A DNA stretch of 5,429 nucleotides, taken from CALJUZ01 sp003387805. Lineage in GTDB: Bacteria; Bacillota; Limnochordia; Limnochordales; ZCTH02-B6. The notes beneath the pieces were generated by a model. That model did no database searches. It saw nothing but the letters and a program-made list of their open reading frames with translations, and was not told where the DNA came from. The translations under genes were made by a program, and so were the position numbers. The DNA is taken from assembly GCA_937975235.1 (NCBI GenBank), contig CALJUZ010000199.1, positions 1 to 5,429 on the forward strand, read 5' to 3'. Shown here piece after piece: positions 1 through 5,429 of the stretch (positions are counted from its first letter, which is position 1; every line of letters begins with the position of its first letter).

Positions 1-109
1 GCCGGCGCAGAACCTCCATCGCCCCGCGCGGGCAGGCGTCGGCGTCGACGATGACGTGTACGGAGCTGGTATTGTTCGCCTTTCCTGGGTTAGTCTTCGA
101 CCCCTCCAT
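1..109 (-). CDS. DUF188/UPF0178 (YaiI/YqxD-like) protein, N-terminal part only
   Basis: Reading the minus strand from the ATG at 109-107 gives 36 codons that run off the left edge without a stop. The stretch VHVIVDADACPRGAMEVLRR (residues 17-36) carries the VDADACP signature that opens UPF0178/DUF188 proteins such as E. coli YaiI and B. subtilis YqxD, a PIN-like family of about 150 residues with no settled function. About three quarters of the protein lies outside the window. Family members normally begin one or a few residues before this motif; here about 16 extra residues (MEGSKTNPGKANNTSS) come first, and they are coded by DNA of clearly lower GC than the rest. The minus frame is open back to a stop at 256-254, but this ATG is the only ATG, GTG or TTG in it before the motif, so the start is reasonable although no good Shine-Dalgarno is visible. 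The gene is divergent from the restriction operon. Family call is confident; the start is not. Confidence 0.82.
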   Translation of the reverse strand, partial: MEGSKTNPGKANNTSSVHVIVDADACPRGAMEVLRR

Positions 110-154
110 AGCATTTCTAGCATTCCGAATTTCAGGTCGAGGTCCTGCAAAGTA

Positions 155-164
155 ACTACGTAGT
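155..164. promoter_or_regulatory. 10-bp perfect palindrome, possible operator
   Basis: ACTACGTAGT reads identically on both strands and partly overlaps a second palindrome, GTGCAC, at 163-168. It lies about 20 bases from the AT-rich patch at 181-192 in the divergent intergenic region, where a repressor controlling the restriction operon could bind. No regulator gene is present in the window, and short palindromes arise by chance, so this is only a candidate. Confidence 0.2.
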
Positions 165-288
165 GCACAAATGGAACAGGAATTTATAGAATGAGTAGGA
201 AAACAGTGGATGTGGATTGCCCGTGACGAGTCGGGAACAAGGGGACTGCATTGTTAAGGCTCTCGAAGGATTGAGCAGAGTCTAGAGT

Positions 289-296
289 TCACGTGA
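289..296. promoter_or_regulatory. 8-bp palindrome just upstream of the mcrB-like ribosome binding site
   Basis: TCACGTGA is a perfect palindrome ending 4 bases before the GGAG ribosome binding site. It overlaps a further palindrome, TGATCA, at 294-299. Protein binding or methylation here could affect transcription or translation start, but there is no direct support beyond symmetry and position. Confidence 0.15.
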
Positions 297-300
297 TCAT

Positions 301-307
301 GGAGTGA
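301..307 (+). promoter_or_regulatory. Ribosome binding site of the mcrB-like gene
   Basis: GGAGTGA stands 7 bases before the GTG at 315. It supports GTG as the start codon: the frame has a stop (TGA, 294-296) just upstream and no ATG between that stop and the start of the EVE domain. Confidence 0.55.
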
Positions 308-314
308 AAGATTC

Positions 315-2486
315 GTGGCAACTGGGGATGTCGAGCGGGAAACCCCTAACGTATGGTGGGTGAATCAAGGAAAAACCTTTCGACACGAGTCCGCGGCGGG
401 TTACTTTTGGGCCCCACTACGTGATCGCCGTGGCGCTTATCCTCCCCATTGGCGCCGTATGGAAGAAGTGCGAGCCGGGGACATCGTTCTCCATTATAGC
501 GATGGCTTCGTTCGTGCCATCAGTCTCGTCCAAGGTCCACCGCAAAGGGCTCTTTATCCGCACGATAGACACGGGGACTACGGCGGTCGCGAAGGCAACC
601 TAATTTATTCCGAGTACCATTACCTTGAACCGCCTGTGCCCCGTGAAGTAGCTGCCCGCTTGCAGTCTTTGCCGAGTACGGAGCATCCGTTTACGAGCAC
701 GGGCGCTGTTCAACAGGGGTACCTGTTCCGGTTTGGACATCAAGCTCTCATCGAGCTCATTCTGGTCTTTCAAACTAGCTGGCCCGATTGGGTACTGGAA
801 CTGTCGCGAGGCGTTTGGCCGTCGATCCTCTACAATCATCCGGTGTTGCGACAGTTCCTCCATGAAATTGCGAACTTGCGGTTAGGCGTACACCAAGGCG
901 AGCGGCGCAGATACAAGCCTTTGATGCTTCTTGCGGCTATCCGGACTATCGTTGAAGGTTTTAGTGTGGCTTATAGCACGGGACCTTTGCTCCGTTACTA
1001 CGTGCAGTTTGCACGAGCCATCGATGTCAACGTATCGCATCCCGAGTACCCTTACTTTCATCTTCGTGGCGACGGGTTTTGGAGGATTCGAACTGCGACG
1101 GGGGAGCCTTTTGAATCTCACGGGACTCCTAGTGGAACTGCTCTGCGGGGGACGTACATCGAATTGGTGGACGGCCGTACGGAGTGTATTACCGATGATG
1201 AATTGCGTCCGTACGTACTGGGAGCTATCCGGACGTACTTTAGCGACGACGAGTGGAGCAGGCTGACCGACGTGTGGACGGATCTTGGGACCGCCGCAGA
1301 ACCCCCGTGGCGTGCCGGACTTCGAATACAACCAAAAGCGACTGAGAACCTCGAAGCGGTTACCAGTTCGTTTCTCACAGCCCTAGCGCGTAGCGACTTG
1401 CGCTACGACCCCGGCTTCGTGCGCTCCTTCGTGGCCAGCTTGGCCGCCAAGCCGTTTGCGATTTTGACGGGGCTGTCCGGGTCGGGCAAGACGCAGATTG
1501 CCCTGCAGTTCGGGAACTGGCTGGGCCGTGAGCGGGTGCGGCTGGTGGCGGTGCGGCCGGACTGGACCGGCTCGGATGCGCTGTTCGGCTACGAGGATGC
1601 GCTGATGCCGCCTGACGAGGGCGGCCGGCGGCCGTGGCACGTGCCGGCGGCGCTGGAGTTTATGCTGCAGGCGGCACGCGACCCTGAGTGGCCGTACTTG
1701 CTCATCCTGGACGAGATGAATCTGGCCCACGTGGAGAGATACTTTGCCGACGTCCTTTCGGGGATGGAGTCGGGCCAGCCGTGTCTGCCCAACCTGGCCC
1801 GGGAGGACGACGGGGCGTGGCGCCTGGTGCCGGACGGGCCGCCTGAGGTGAGCGTGCCGCCCAACTTGTTTATCGTCGGCACCGTCAACGTGGACGAGAC
1901 CACGTACATGTTCTCGCCCAAGGTGCTGGACCGGGCCAACACGCTGGAGTTTCGCGTGGCCACCGACGACTTGGCCGACGATTTGCGCAAACCCGTGCCG
2001 TGTCCGCCCGGACCCGCGGAGCTGGTGCGGGGGTTCCTGGCCATCGCGACGGACCCGGACTGGCACGTGGACAACCCGCACCCGCAGAAGGACGACATCA
2101 GCAGCCGCCTGCGGGACCTGCACCGGGTTCTGAGCCGGTTCGGCTTCGAGTTCGGCCACCGCGTCTTCACGGAGAGCCTGCGGTTTGCGGCCATGATGGC
2201 TGCCGCCGGCGAGCCCGGCGTGGAGGCGGCGCTGGACGCGATTGTCATGCAGAAGATCCTGCCCCGGCTGCACGGCAGCCGGCGGCGGCTGGAACCGGTG
2301 TTGGAGGCCGTCGGGTACTTCGCGTTTTACCTGGAGGCGCCGCCGGCGGACGCGATGGACGCGTCCTTCGATCCCCTGAATCCGCCGGACGGGGAGGACG
2401 GTCCGCGCCTCCCGCGGTCCTTTGCGAAGGTGCAGCGCATGACCGGCAGCTTGCGGGCCAATCAGTTCGCCAGCTTCGCGGAGTAG
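315..2486 (+). CDS. McrB-like AAA+ motor with N-terminal EVE and SBD-like reader domains
   Basis: Motor and recognition subunit of a modification-dependent (type IV) restriction system, 723 residues. Residues about 12-160 resemble an EVE (PUA-like) domain: VWWVNQGKTF (13-22), GYFWAP (29-34), GDIVLHY (55-61) and closing WPDWV (156-160). EVE domains are pockets for modified bases. Residues about 182-315 resemble the domain preceding HNH nucleases in ScoMcrA-type enzymes (sulfur-binding domain): RRYKPLMLLAAI (198-209) and YPYFHLRGDGFW (245-256). The AAA+ domain covers about 355-690: Walker A GLSGSGKT (386-393), Walker B LLILDEMNLAHVERYF (462-477), sensor region GTVNVDETT (522-530) and KVLDRAN (536-542). 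The usual E. coli McrB DNA-binding N-terminus is absent. The start is GTG with a Shine-Dalgarno at 301. Codons 1-355 have clearly lower GC than the rest, as if joined from two sources. The mcrC-like gene follows after 4 bases. McrB call is firm, EVE good, SBD-like moderate; which modification is read is unknown. Confidence 0.88.
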   Translation: MATGDVERETPNVWWVNQGKTFRHESAAGYFWAPLRDRRGAYPPHWRRMEEVRAGDIVLHYSDGFVRAISLVQGPPQRALYPHDRHGDYGGREGNLIYSEYHYLEPPVPREVAARLQSLPSTEHPFTSTGAVQQGYLFRFGHQALIELILVFQTSWPDWVLELSRGVWPSILYNHPVLRQFLHEIANLRLGVHQGERRRYKPLMLLAAIRTIVEGFSVAYSTGPLLRYYVQFARAIDVNVSHPEYPYFHLRGDGFWRIRTATGEPFESHGTPSGTALRGTYIELVDGRTECITDDELRPYVLGAIRTYFSDDEWSRLTDVWTDLGTAAEPPWRAGLRIQPKATENLEAVTSSFLTALARSDLRYDPGFVRSFVASLAAKPFAILTGLSGSGKTQIALQFGNWLGRERVRLVAVRPDWTGSDALFGYEDALMPPDEGGRRPWHVPAALEFMLQAARDPEWPYLLILDEMNLAHVERYFADVLSGMESGQPCLPNLAREDDGAWRLVPDGPPEVSVPPNLFIVGTVNVDETTYMFSPKVLDRANTLEFRVATDDLADDLRKPVPCPPGPAELVRGFLAIATDPDWHVDNPHPQKDDISSRLRDLHRVLSRFGFEFGHRVFTESLRFAAMMAAAGEPGVEAALDAIVMQKILPRLHGSRRRLEPVLEAVGYFAFYLEAPPADAMDASFDPLNPPDGEDGPRLPRSFAKVQRMTGSLRANQFASFAE
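348..794 (+). other. EVE (PUA-like) modified-base reader domain, coding segment
   Basis: This codes residues about 12-160 of the McrB-like protein. The order of motifs WWVNQGKT, GYFWAP, HW, GDIVLHY, VRAISLV, then GYLFRF and WPDWV matches the pattern of EVE domains fused to restriction motors and nucleases. In that family the aromatic-lined pocket holds a flipped modified base such as a 5-substituted cytosine. The boundaries are estimated by eye. Confidence 0.7.
858..1259 (+). other. SBD-like (ScoMcrA-type) DNA-recognition domain, coding segment
   Basis: This codes residues about 182-315 of the McrB-like protein. The pattern of a basic RRYKP helix start, a hydrophobic helix, an acidic-aromatic middle and YPYFHLRGDGFW is typical of the domain that precedes HNH nucleases and includes the phosphorothioate-binding domain of ScoMcrA. 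The Tyr-Pro pair (245-246) may correspond to the Tyr-Pro of the ScoMcrA sulfur pocket, as I recall it. Many proteins with this general pattern have no proven sulfur binding, so the ligand is an inference. Confidence 0.5.
2478..2483 (+). promoter_or_regulatory. Ribosome binding site of the mcrC-like gene inside the end of mcrB
   Basis: GCGGAG sits in the last codons of the upstream gene, 7 bases before the ATG at 2491. With the stop at 2484-2486 only 4 bases before that ATG, ribosomes finishing McrB can restart on McrC, which would couple the amounts of the two subunits. Confidence 0.55.
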
Positions 2487-2490
2487 CGCC

Positions 2491-4785
2491 ATGTTTCATG
2501 CAGAAAAGGTGCAGGTTCCCATCGAGGACGCCGGCGGCCGGCGGCACGGGTACATCGAGATCCAGGTGCTGGGCGGCGGCCCAGGGTCGCCGGCGGCGCC
2601 GCTGCTGGACCGGCGGGCCGATCCGGAGCTCGAAGCCGGCGTGGCGGGCGTGCAGCTGCTGGAAGGCCGCGAGTACCATTACTCCATCGTCCTGGAGACC
2701 GTTGTGCCTCAGGCGGAGGTGACCACCGATCGGCCGGAGATTTTCCGGCCGGACCCGTGGCCGCGCCTGACCGGCCGCATCCGGCCGGGCGTGTACACCG
2801 GGACGCTGCCCGTCGGCGTGTTTGTCGACGGCCGGCGCATCGGCGGCTTTGAGCTGGAGGTGCGGGCCGCCAAGCTCGATTACTTGTCCCATTACCGCTG
2901 GATGCTGCGGGACCTGGCCGACACGTTTGCCGAGATCATCATGCGCAGCTTCGCTCCTGCGCGGACCCGGTTCACGTTTCGGACCGACGCGGACGCGCCC
3001 ACGCTGTACCAGCGGTTTGCCTTTCTGCGCAGCATCATGGCGGGCGACGCCTTCGAGGCGGCCATTACGCACATTTTGTCCAGCCCGGACCGGGAGTGGC
3101 GGGAGGAGGAGCAGCTGCGGCCGGCGGGTCAGCCCATCCCCGGCGGTCCGCGGGTGGCCCGGGCCGTGGCGCGCAGCGGGCCGCGCGTGCCTTGGCCGGG
3201 CCGGACCGGGGCCGCCGTGGTGGATTCGCTGCCGGCCCGGATGCCTGTCCGGCGGACTTTCGAGACGTACGACACGCTGCCCAATCGGTTCGTGAAGCAC
3301 GTGCTGATGCAGTGGCGCAACACGGTGACGGACATCGCCGACGCCCTGGCGGCGGCACCGGACAGCCTGACCGCGGAGCGGGGACGGCGTGAAGCGGCCG
3401 GCGTGCTGGCCCGGCTGGACGAAGTGCTGGCGCAGCCGCTGTTCCGGCAGGCGGGTCCGCTGACGCAGTCGCCCGCGGGCAATCAAGTGCTGGAGAAGCG
3501 GACCGGCTACCGGGACATGTACAAGCTTTTCGTGCAGTCGGAGCTGGCGGCCATGCTGTCCTGGTCCGGCGGCGACGACGTGTACAGTGCCGGGCAAAAA
3601 GACGTGGCCGTGTTGTACGAGTACTGGGTTTTCATTCAGCTGGCGCGGATGGTTTCCAGTCTGTGCCAGGCGCCCCTGCCGCTGGAGCAGCTGCTGGAGC
3701 ACGGCGAGGCGGGACTGGACTTGCGGCTGAAACAGGGCCGGCACCGGGTGCTGAAGGGATGGCTGGAACGGCGGGGGAGGAAGCTGGAGCTGGAGCTCTG
3801 GTACAACCGCACGTTTCGCCGCGGGCAGGGGCACGGCTCGTGGACCCGCAGCTTGCGGCCCGACTGTTCGCTGCGCATCCGGGTGCCCGGCTACCACGGG
3901 GACCAGGACGAAGTGTGGCTGCACTTTGATGCGAAGTACCGGATTGATTCCATCCGGGAGTTCTTCACCGATGACGCGGCCCCGTCCGAGGATGCCGAAG
4001 CCGAGGCCGCCGCCCGGCCCGTGCCCGAAGACCTGCTGAAAATGCACGCCTACCGGGACGCCATCCGCCGTTCATCGGGCGCATACGTGATCTATCCCGG
4101 CAACGAAGACCAAGTGCTTTTCCGTTACCACGAAATTCTTCCCGGACTGGGCGCGTTTGCGCTGCGGCCCCATCGGGACGGAGAAGCTCAAGGCCTGGGC
4201 GCCGTGCGCGGTTTTCTTTCGGCGGTGCTCGATCACGTGGCCACGCAGGTTTCCCAGCACGAGCGGCATCGCTACTGGGAGCGGGAGATTTTCGCCGAGG
4301 CGCCGCCGGACCAGCATAAGGCGGACGCGGTGCCGTTTTTGACGCGGCCGCCGGAGGATACGCGCGTGCTTTTGGGCTACGTCCGCGACGACGCGCATTA
4401 CCGCTGGATTCAGGAAACGGGATTGTACAACATGCGCGCGGACGACCGCACGGGCAGCGTGGGCCTAGGATCCGAGCAGCTCGCGGCGGAAATCGTCGTG
4501 CTGTACGGGCCGTCGCTTTCGCACGCGTCGCTTTGGCGGGTCGTGGGCGACCCGCGGCTCTTGACGATGGAGCGCATGCGGGAACTGGGCTACCCGAATC
4601 CGCGGAGCACGGCCTACTATTGTCTGCCGGTGGAGCCCGTGGCGCCCGTTCCGGACTGGCTGGGCCGGCTGTCCTCGCCGGCGGTGGAGAGTGTCGTTCG
4701 CCGGCTGTCGCCGGACAGCGCAAAAGGCGCGCCCGTGCCGGCTACGTGGGCGCGTTTGCTGGCCGCAGCCGCCGTCGGAAACTGA
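2491..4785 (+). CDS. McrC-like nuclease subunit (DUF2357 plus PD-(D/E)XK, DUF524-like) with extra C-terminal domain
   Basis: Cleavage subunit expected to dock on the McrB-like ring, 764 residues, longer than E. coli McrC (about 350). Residues about 1-350 look like the DUF2357 part: beta-rich N-terminus, then a helical region with LPNRFVKHVL (263-272) typical of the family. The nuclease follows: DVAVLYEYWVF (371-381) with a conserved Glu377, RPDCSL (456-461) with Asp458, and HFDAKYR (478-484) with Asp480 and Lys482, giving a complete PD-(D/E)XK set. KMHAYRDAI (517-525) and AYVIYPG (531-537) are later DUF524-type motifs. An acidic, Ala-rich insert (about 492-510) splits the nuclease. Residues about 622-715 form a separate domain of uncertain function (VLLGYV, GLYNMRA, LYGP, GYPNP). 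The ATG follows the mcrB-like stop by 4 bases with its own Shine-Dalgarno. GC is uniformly high. Family and nuclease assignment are confident; the C-terminal domain is not assigned. Confidence 0.88.
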   Translation: MFHAEKVQVPIEDAGGRRHGYIEIQVLGGGPGSPAAPLLDRRADPELEAGVAGVQLLEGREYHYSIVLETVVPQAEVTTDRPEIFRPDPWPRLTGRIRPGVYTGTLPVGVFVDGRRIGGFELEVRAAKLDYLSHYRWMLRDLADTFAEIIMRSFAPARTRFTFRTDADAPTLYQRFAFLRSIMAGDAFEAAITHILSSPDREWREEEQLRPAGQPIPGGPRVARAVARSGPRVPWPGRTGAAVVDSLPARMPVRRTFETYDTLPNRFVKHVLMQWRNTVTDIADALAAAPDSLTAERGRREAAGVLARLDEVLAQPLFRQAGPLTQSPAGNQVLEKRTGYRDMYKLFVQSELAAMLSWSGGDDVYSAGQKDVAVLYEYWVFIQLARMVSSLCQAPLPLEQLLEHGEAGLDLRLKQGRHRVLKGWLERRGRKLELELWYNRTFRRGQGHGSWTRSLRPDCSLRIRVPGYHGDQDEVWLHFDAKYRIDSIREFFTDDAAPSEDAEAEAAARPVPEDLLKMHAYRDAIRRSSGAYVIYPGNEDQVLFRYHEILPGLGAFALRPHRDGEAQGLGAVRGFLSAVLDHVATQVSQHERHRYWEREIFAEAPPDQHKADAVPFLTRPPEDTRVLLGYVRDDAHYRWIQETGLYNMRADDRTGSVGLGSEQLAAEIVVLYGPSLSHASLWRVVGDPRLLTMERMRELGYPNPRSTAYYCLPVEPVAPVPDWLGRLSSPAVESVVRRLSPDSAKGAPVPATWARLLAAAAVGN
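4354..4635 (+). other. Unassigned C-terminal domain of the McrC-like protein, coding segment
   Basis: This codes residues about 622-715, after the nuclease. It has alternating beta-like and helical stretches with VLLGYVRDD, GLYNMRA, GSVGL, IVVLYGP and GYPNP. I recall similar tails on other DUF2357/DUF524 proteins. The small mixed alpha/beta pattern with an early aromatic-Asn motif could be PUA/EVE-like, which would make it another nucleic-acid reader, but that is inference from pattern only. Confidence 0.35.
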
Positions 4786-4799
4786 TGCCCTTAACAGAA

Positions 4800-4827
4800 G
4801 GCGCCCCCGGGATGACCCGGGGGCGCC
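4800..4827. terminator. Hairpin terminator between convergent genes
   Basis: GGCGCCCCCGGG (4800-4811), loop ATGA, and CCCGGGGGCGCC (4816-4827) form a perfect 12-bp, almost all G-C stem 14 bases after the mcrC-like stop. On plus, the following bases (GGTTCC) have no T tract. On minus the exit side reads CTTCTGTTAA, a weak T-rich tail. It can stop transcription of both convergent units, with better support for the minus-strand DUF62 transcript. Confidence 0.65.
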
Positions 4828-4842
4828 GGTTCCGGCCCAACC

Positions 4843-4893
4843 GTATTCGACGTCACCTTGTATTCGGCGTCACCGCGTACTCGGCGTCACCGC
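4843..4893. repeat. Three tandem 17-bp repeats at the 3' end of the DUF62 gene
   Basis: The units are GTATTCGACGTCACCTT (4843-4859), GTATTCGGCGTCACCGC (4860-4876) and GTACTCGGCGTCACCGC (4877-4893). Neighbouring units differ by 3 and 1 bases. The third unit contains the stop codon of the DUF62 gene (TCA at 4887-4889, TGA on minus), and the other two lie just beyond it. This looks like slippage duplication of the gene's end; a protein-binding role is possible but unsupported. Confidence 0.85.
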
Positions 4894-5429
4894 GCCGGTT
4901 CGATGCGCACCGGCGCGCCGATGCCGGCGCCGAAGCGTTCGGCGGCGTTGCCGAAGTTGACGGAGATCTCCACCAGGTCCGTGCTGGCGATGAAGACCAG
5001 GTCGTCGCCGACGGGCACGTCGCCGTACGTGTTGACGAACTTGCTCAGGATGCGGGTGTCGCCCACGGTGACCCACACTTCGTCGCCGAAGGCCAGGCCC
5101 AGCTCGTCCACCAGCTTCACGTCGATGTTGGCCTGCATGTTGCCGTAGACGTCGACGAAGATGATTTCGCCGAGCAGGGCGTCGCCTTCACGCCGGGCCG
5201 GCTGGATGTCCATGACGATGTAGTCGTCGATGGCCGGGCCCACGTCCGCCACCGGGCGGCCGGCGGCGATGTGGGTGGCCGTGGGCGTGAAGATGTCGCG
5301 GCCGTGGAACGAGTACGAGATTTTGCCCGGCCGCATGAAGCTCGGGTTGGTGATGTGGTAGACGTTCTTGACGCCGAACTCCTGCATGACCAGGGTGAAC
5401 AGGCCGTTGTCCGGGCCCACGAAGAACAG
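4887..5429 (-). CDS. DUF62 SAM hydroxide adenosyltransferase (fluorinase-like family), N-terminus outside window
   Basis: The last 180 residues of a DUF62 protein. Characterised members split S-adenosylmethionine with water to adenosine and methionine; relatives in the family use chloride or fluoride. The visible part begins LFFVGPDNGL, the conserved end of the N-terminal substrate domain, and continues with SFHGRDIFTP (residues 40-49 of the visible part), whose His is a likely member of the Asp-Arg-His set described for the family. The C-terminal beta-barrel follows, with GEIIFVDVYGNMQANI (87-102), TYGDVPVGD, and the closing STDLVEISVN and GNAAERFGA. Family members are about 260-300 residues, so roughly 90 N-terminal residues are missing beyond the right edge; the frame is open to it. 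The stop lies in the third 17-bp repeat. The gene converges on the restriction operon with a hairpin between. Family call is strong; the exact acceptor is not decided by this part. Confidence 0.9.
   Translation of the reverse strand: MFFVGPDNGLFTLVMQEFGVKNVYHITNPSFMRPGKISYSFHGRDIFTPTATHIAAGRPVADVGPAIDDYIVMDIQPARREGDALLGEIIFVDVYGNMQANIDVKLVDELGLAFGDEVWVTVGDTRILSKFVNTYGDVPVGDDLVFIASTDLVEISVNFGNAAERFGAGIGAPVRIEPAR

Larger units (their letters stand above)
110..314. other. Divergent intergenic control region
   Basis: This 205-base gap separates the divergent DUF188 gene and the mcrB-like gene, so it should carry the promoters of both. GC is low, about 43-47% in the two 60-base blocks counted from 121 to 240, against about 73% in positions 1-60. 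An AT-rich patch at 181-192 (TTTATAGAAT core) could give a -10-like TATAGA on plus and TATAAA on minus, but no convincing -35 hexamer stands at the right distance on either strand, so no promoter is claimed. Several short palindromes are present and are listed separately. I see no open frame here with a ribosome binding site and no RNA gene. Confidence 0.6.

Noticed and set aside
110..124. AGCATT direct repeat (110-115 and 119-124) as an attachment site or iteron
   Set aside because: Two 6-base copies in AT-rich DNA are easily due to chance and no matching copy was seen at the right edge of the operon.
183..192. TTTATAGAAT as a promoter -10 element
   Set aside because: The -10-like core is acceptable but no -35-like hexamer lies about 17 bases away on either strand, so no promoter is annotated.
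882..1331. Minus-strand frame opposite the SBD-like segment
   Set aside because: No ribosome binding site or family pattern, and the opposite strand carries the clear reader-domain motifs.
1383..2492. Minus-strand open frame of 369 codons opposite the AAA+ domain
   Set aside because: The protein has a biased, motif-free composition and mirrors codon bias of the McrB-like gene. It begins just where GC rises, which explains its openness.
2000..2722. Plus-strand open frame bridging the mcrB/mcrC junction
   Set aside because: It is Gly/Ala/Arg-rich with no domain pattern and overlaps two well-supported genes in another frame.
2245..4047. Long minus-strand open frame of 600 codons opposite the mcrBC-like genes
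   Set aside because: It is rich in Arg, Pro, His and Gln, has no recognisable motif and lies opposite two genes with clear domain matches. Long antisense frames are expected in very GC-rich DNA.
4843..4893. Tandem repeats as a CRISPR array
   Set aside because: The units are directly adjacent without spacers, only 17 bases long, and no cas gene is present.

Overview
The window is a compact modification-dependent (type IV, McrBC-type) restriction locus between two chromosomal housekeeping-type genes. The flanks and most coding sequence are very GC-rich: hand counts of 60-base blocks give about 68-78% GC in several places. The organism is therefore a high-GC bacterium. The flanking families, a DUF188/YaiI-YqxD protein and a DUF62 SAM hydroxide adenosyltransferase, would fit a GC-rich, possibly thermophilic Bacillota-like lineage, but this is only a weak inference and no taxon can be named from the sequence.

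Layout. Positions 1-109 (minus) hold the first 36 codons of a DUF188 protein cut by the left edge, recognised by its VDADACP motif. Positions 110-314 are a divergent intergenic region of low GC with several short palindromes. Positions 315-2486 (plus) encode a 723-residue McrB-like motor protein with three parts: an N-terminal EVE (PUA-like) modified-base reader, a middle domain resembling the phosphorothioate-binding SBD found beside HNH nucleases, and a McrB-type AAA+ domain. Four bases later, positions 2491-4785 (plus) encode a 764-residue McrC-like partner with a DUF2357 region, a PD-(D/E)XK nuclease (DUF524-like) and an extra C-terminal domain. A perfect 12-bp hairpin (4800-4827) and three 17-bp tandem repeats (4843-4893) separate this operon from the convergent DUF62 gene (4887 to the right edge, minus), which lacks its N-terminal part.

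How the genes work together. The McrB-like protein is expected to recognise modified DNA through its N-terminal reader module or modules, assemble into a nucleotide-driven ring, and activate the McrC-like nuclease. The 4-base gene spacing, with a Shine-Dalgarno sequence inside the end of the first gene, fits co-translation of the two subunits.

The most notable signal is a composition mosaic. A block from about 62 to about 1380 (roughly 43-57% GC in most blocks counted) contains the divergent control region and exactly the reader half of the McrB-like protein. Its right edge falls at codon 355, just before the AAA+ domain, where GC and third-position use jump to the level of the flanks. Its left edge falls where the canonical DUF188 N-terminus begins. 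This suggests that the specificity half of the system was exchanged as one recombination tract while the motor and nuclease stayed in place. The possible pairing of two different DNA-modification readers (EVE and SBD-like) on one McrB motor is the other main point of interest.
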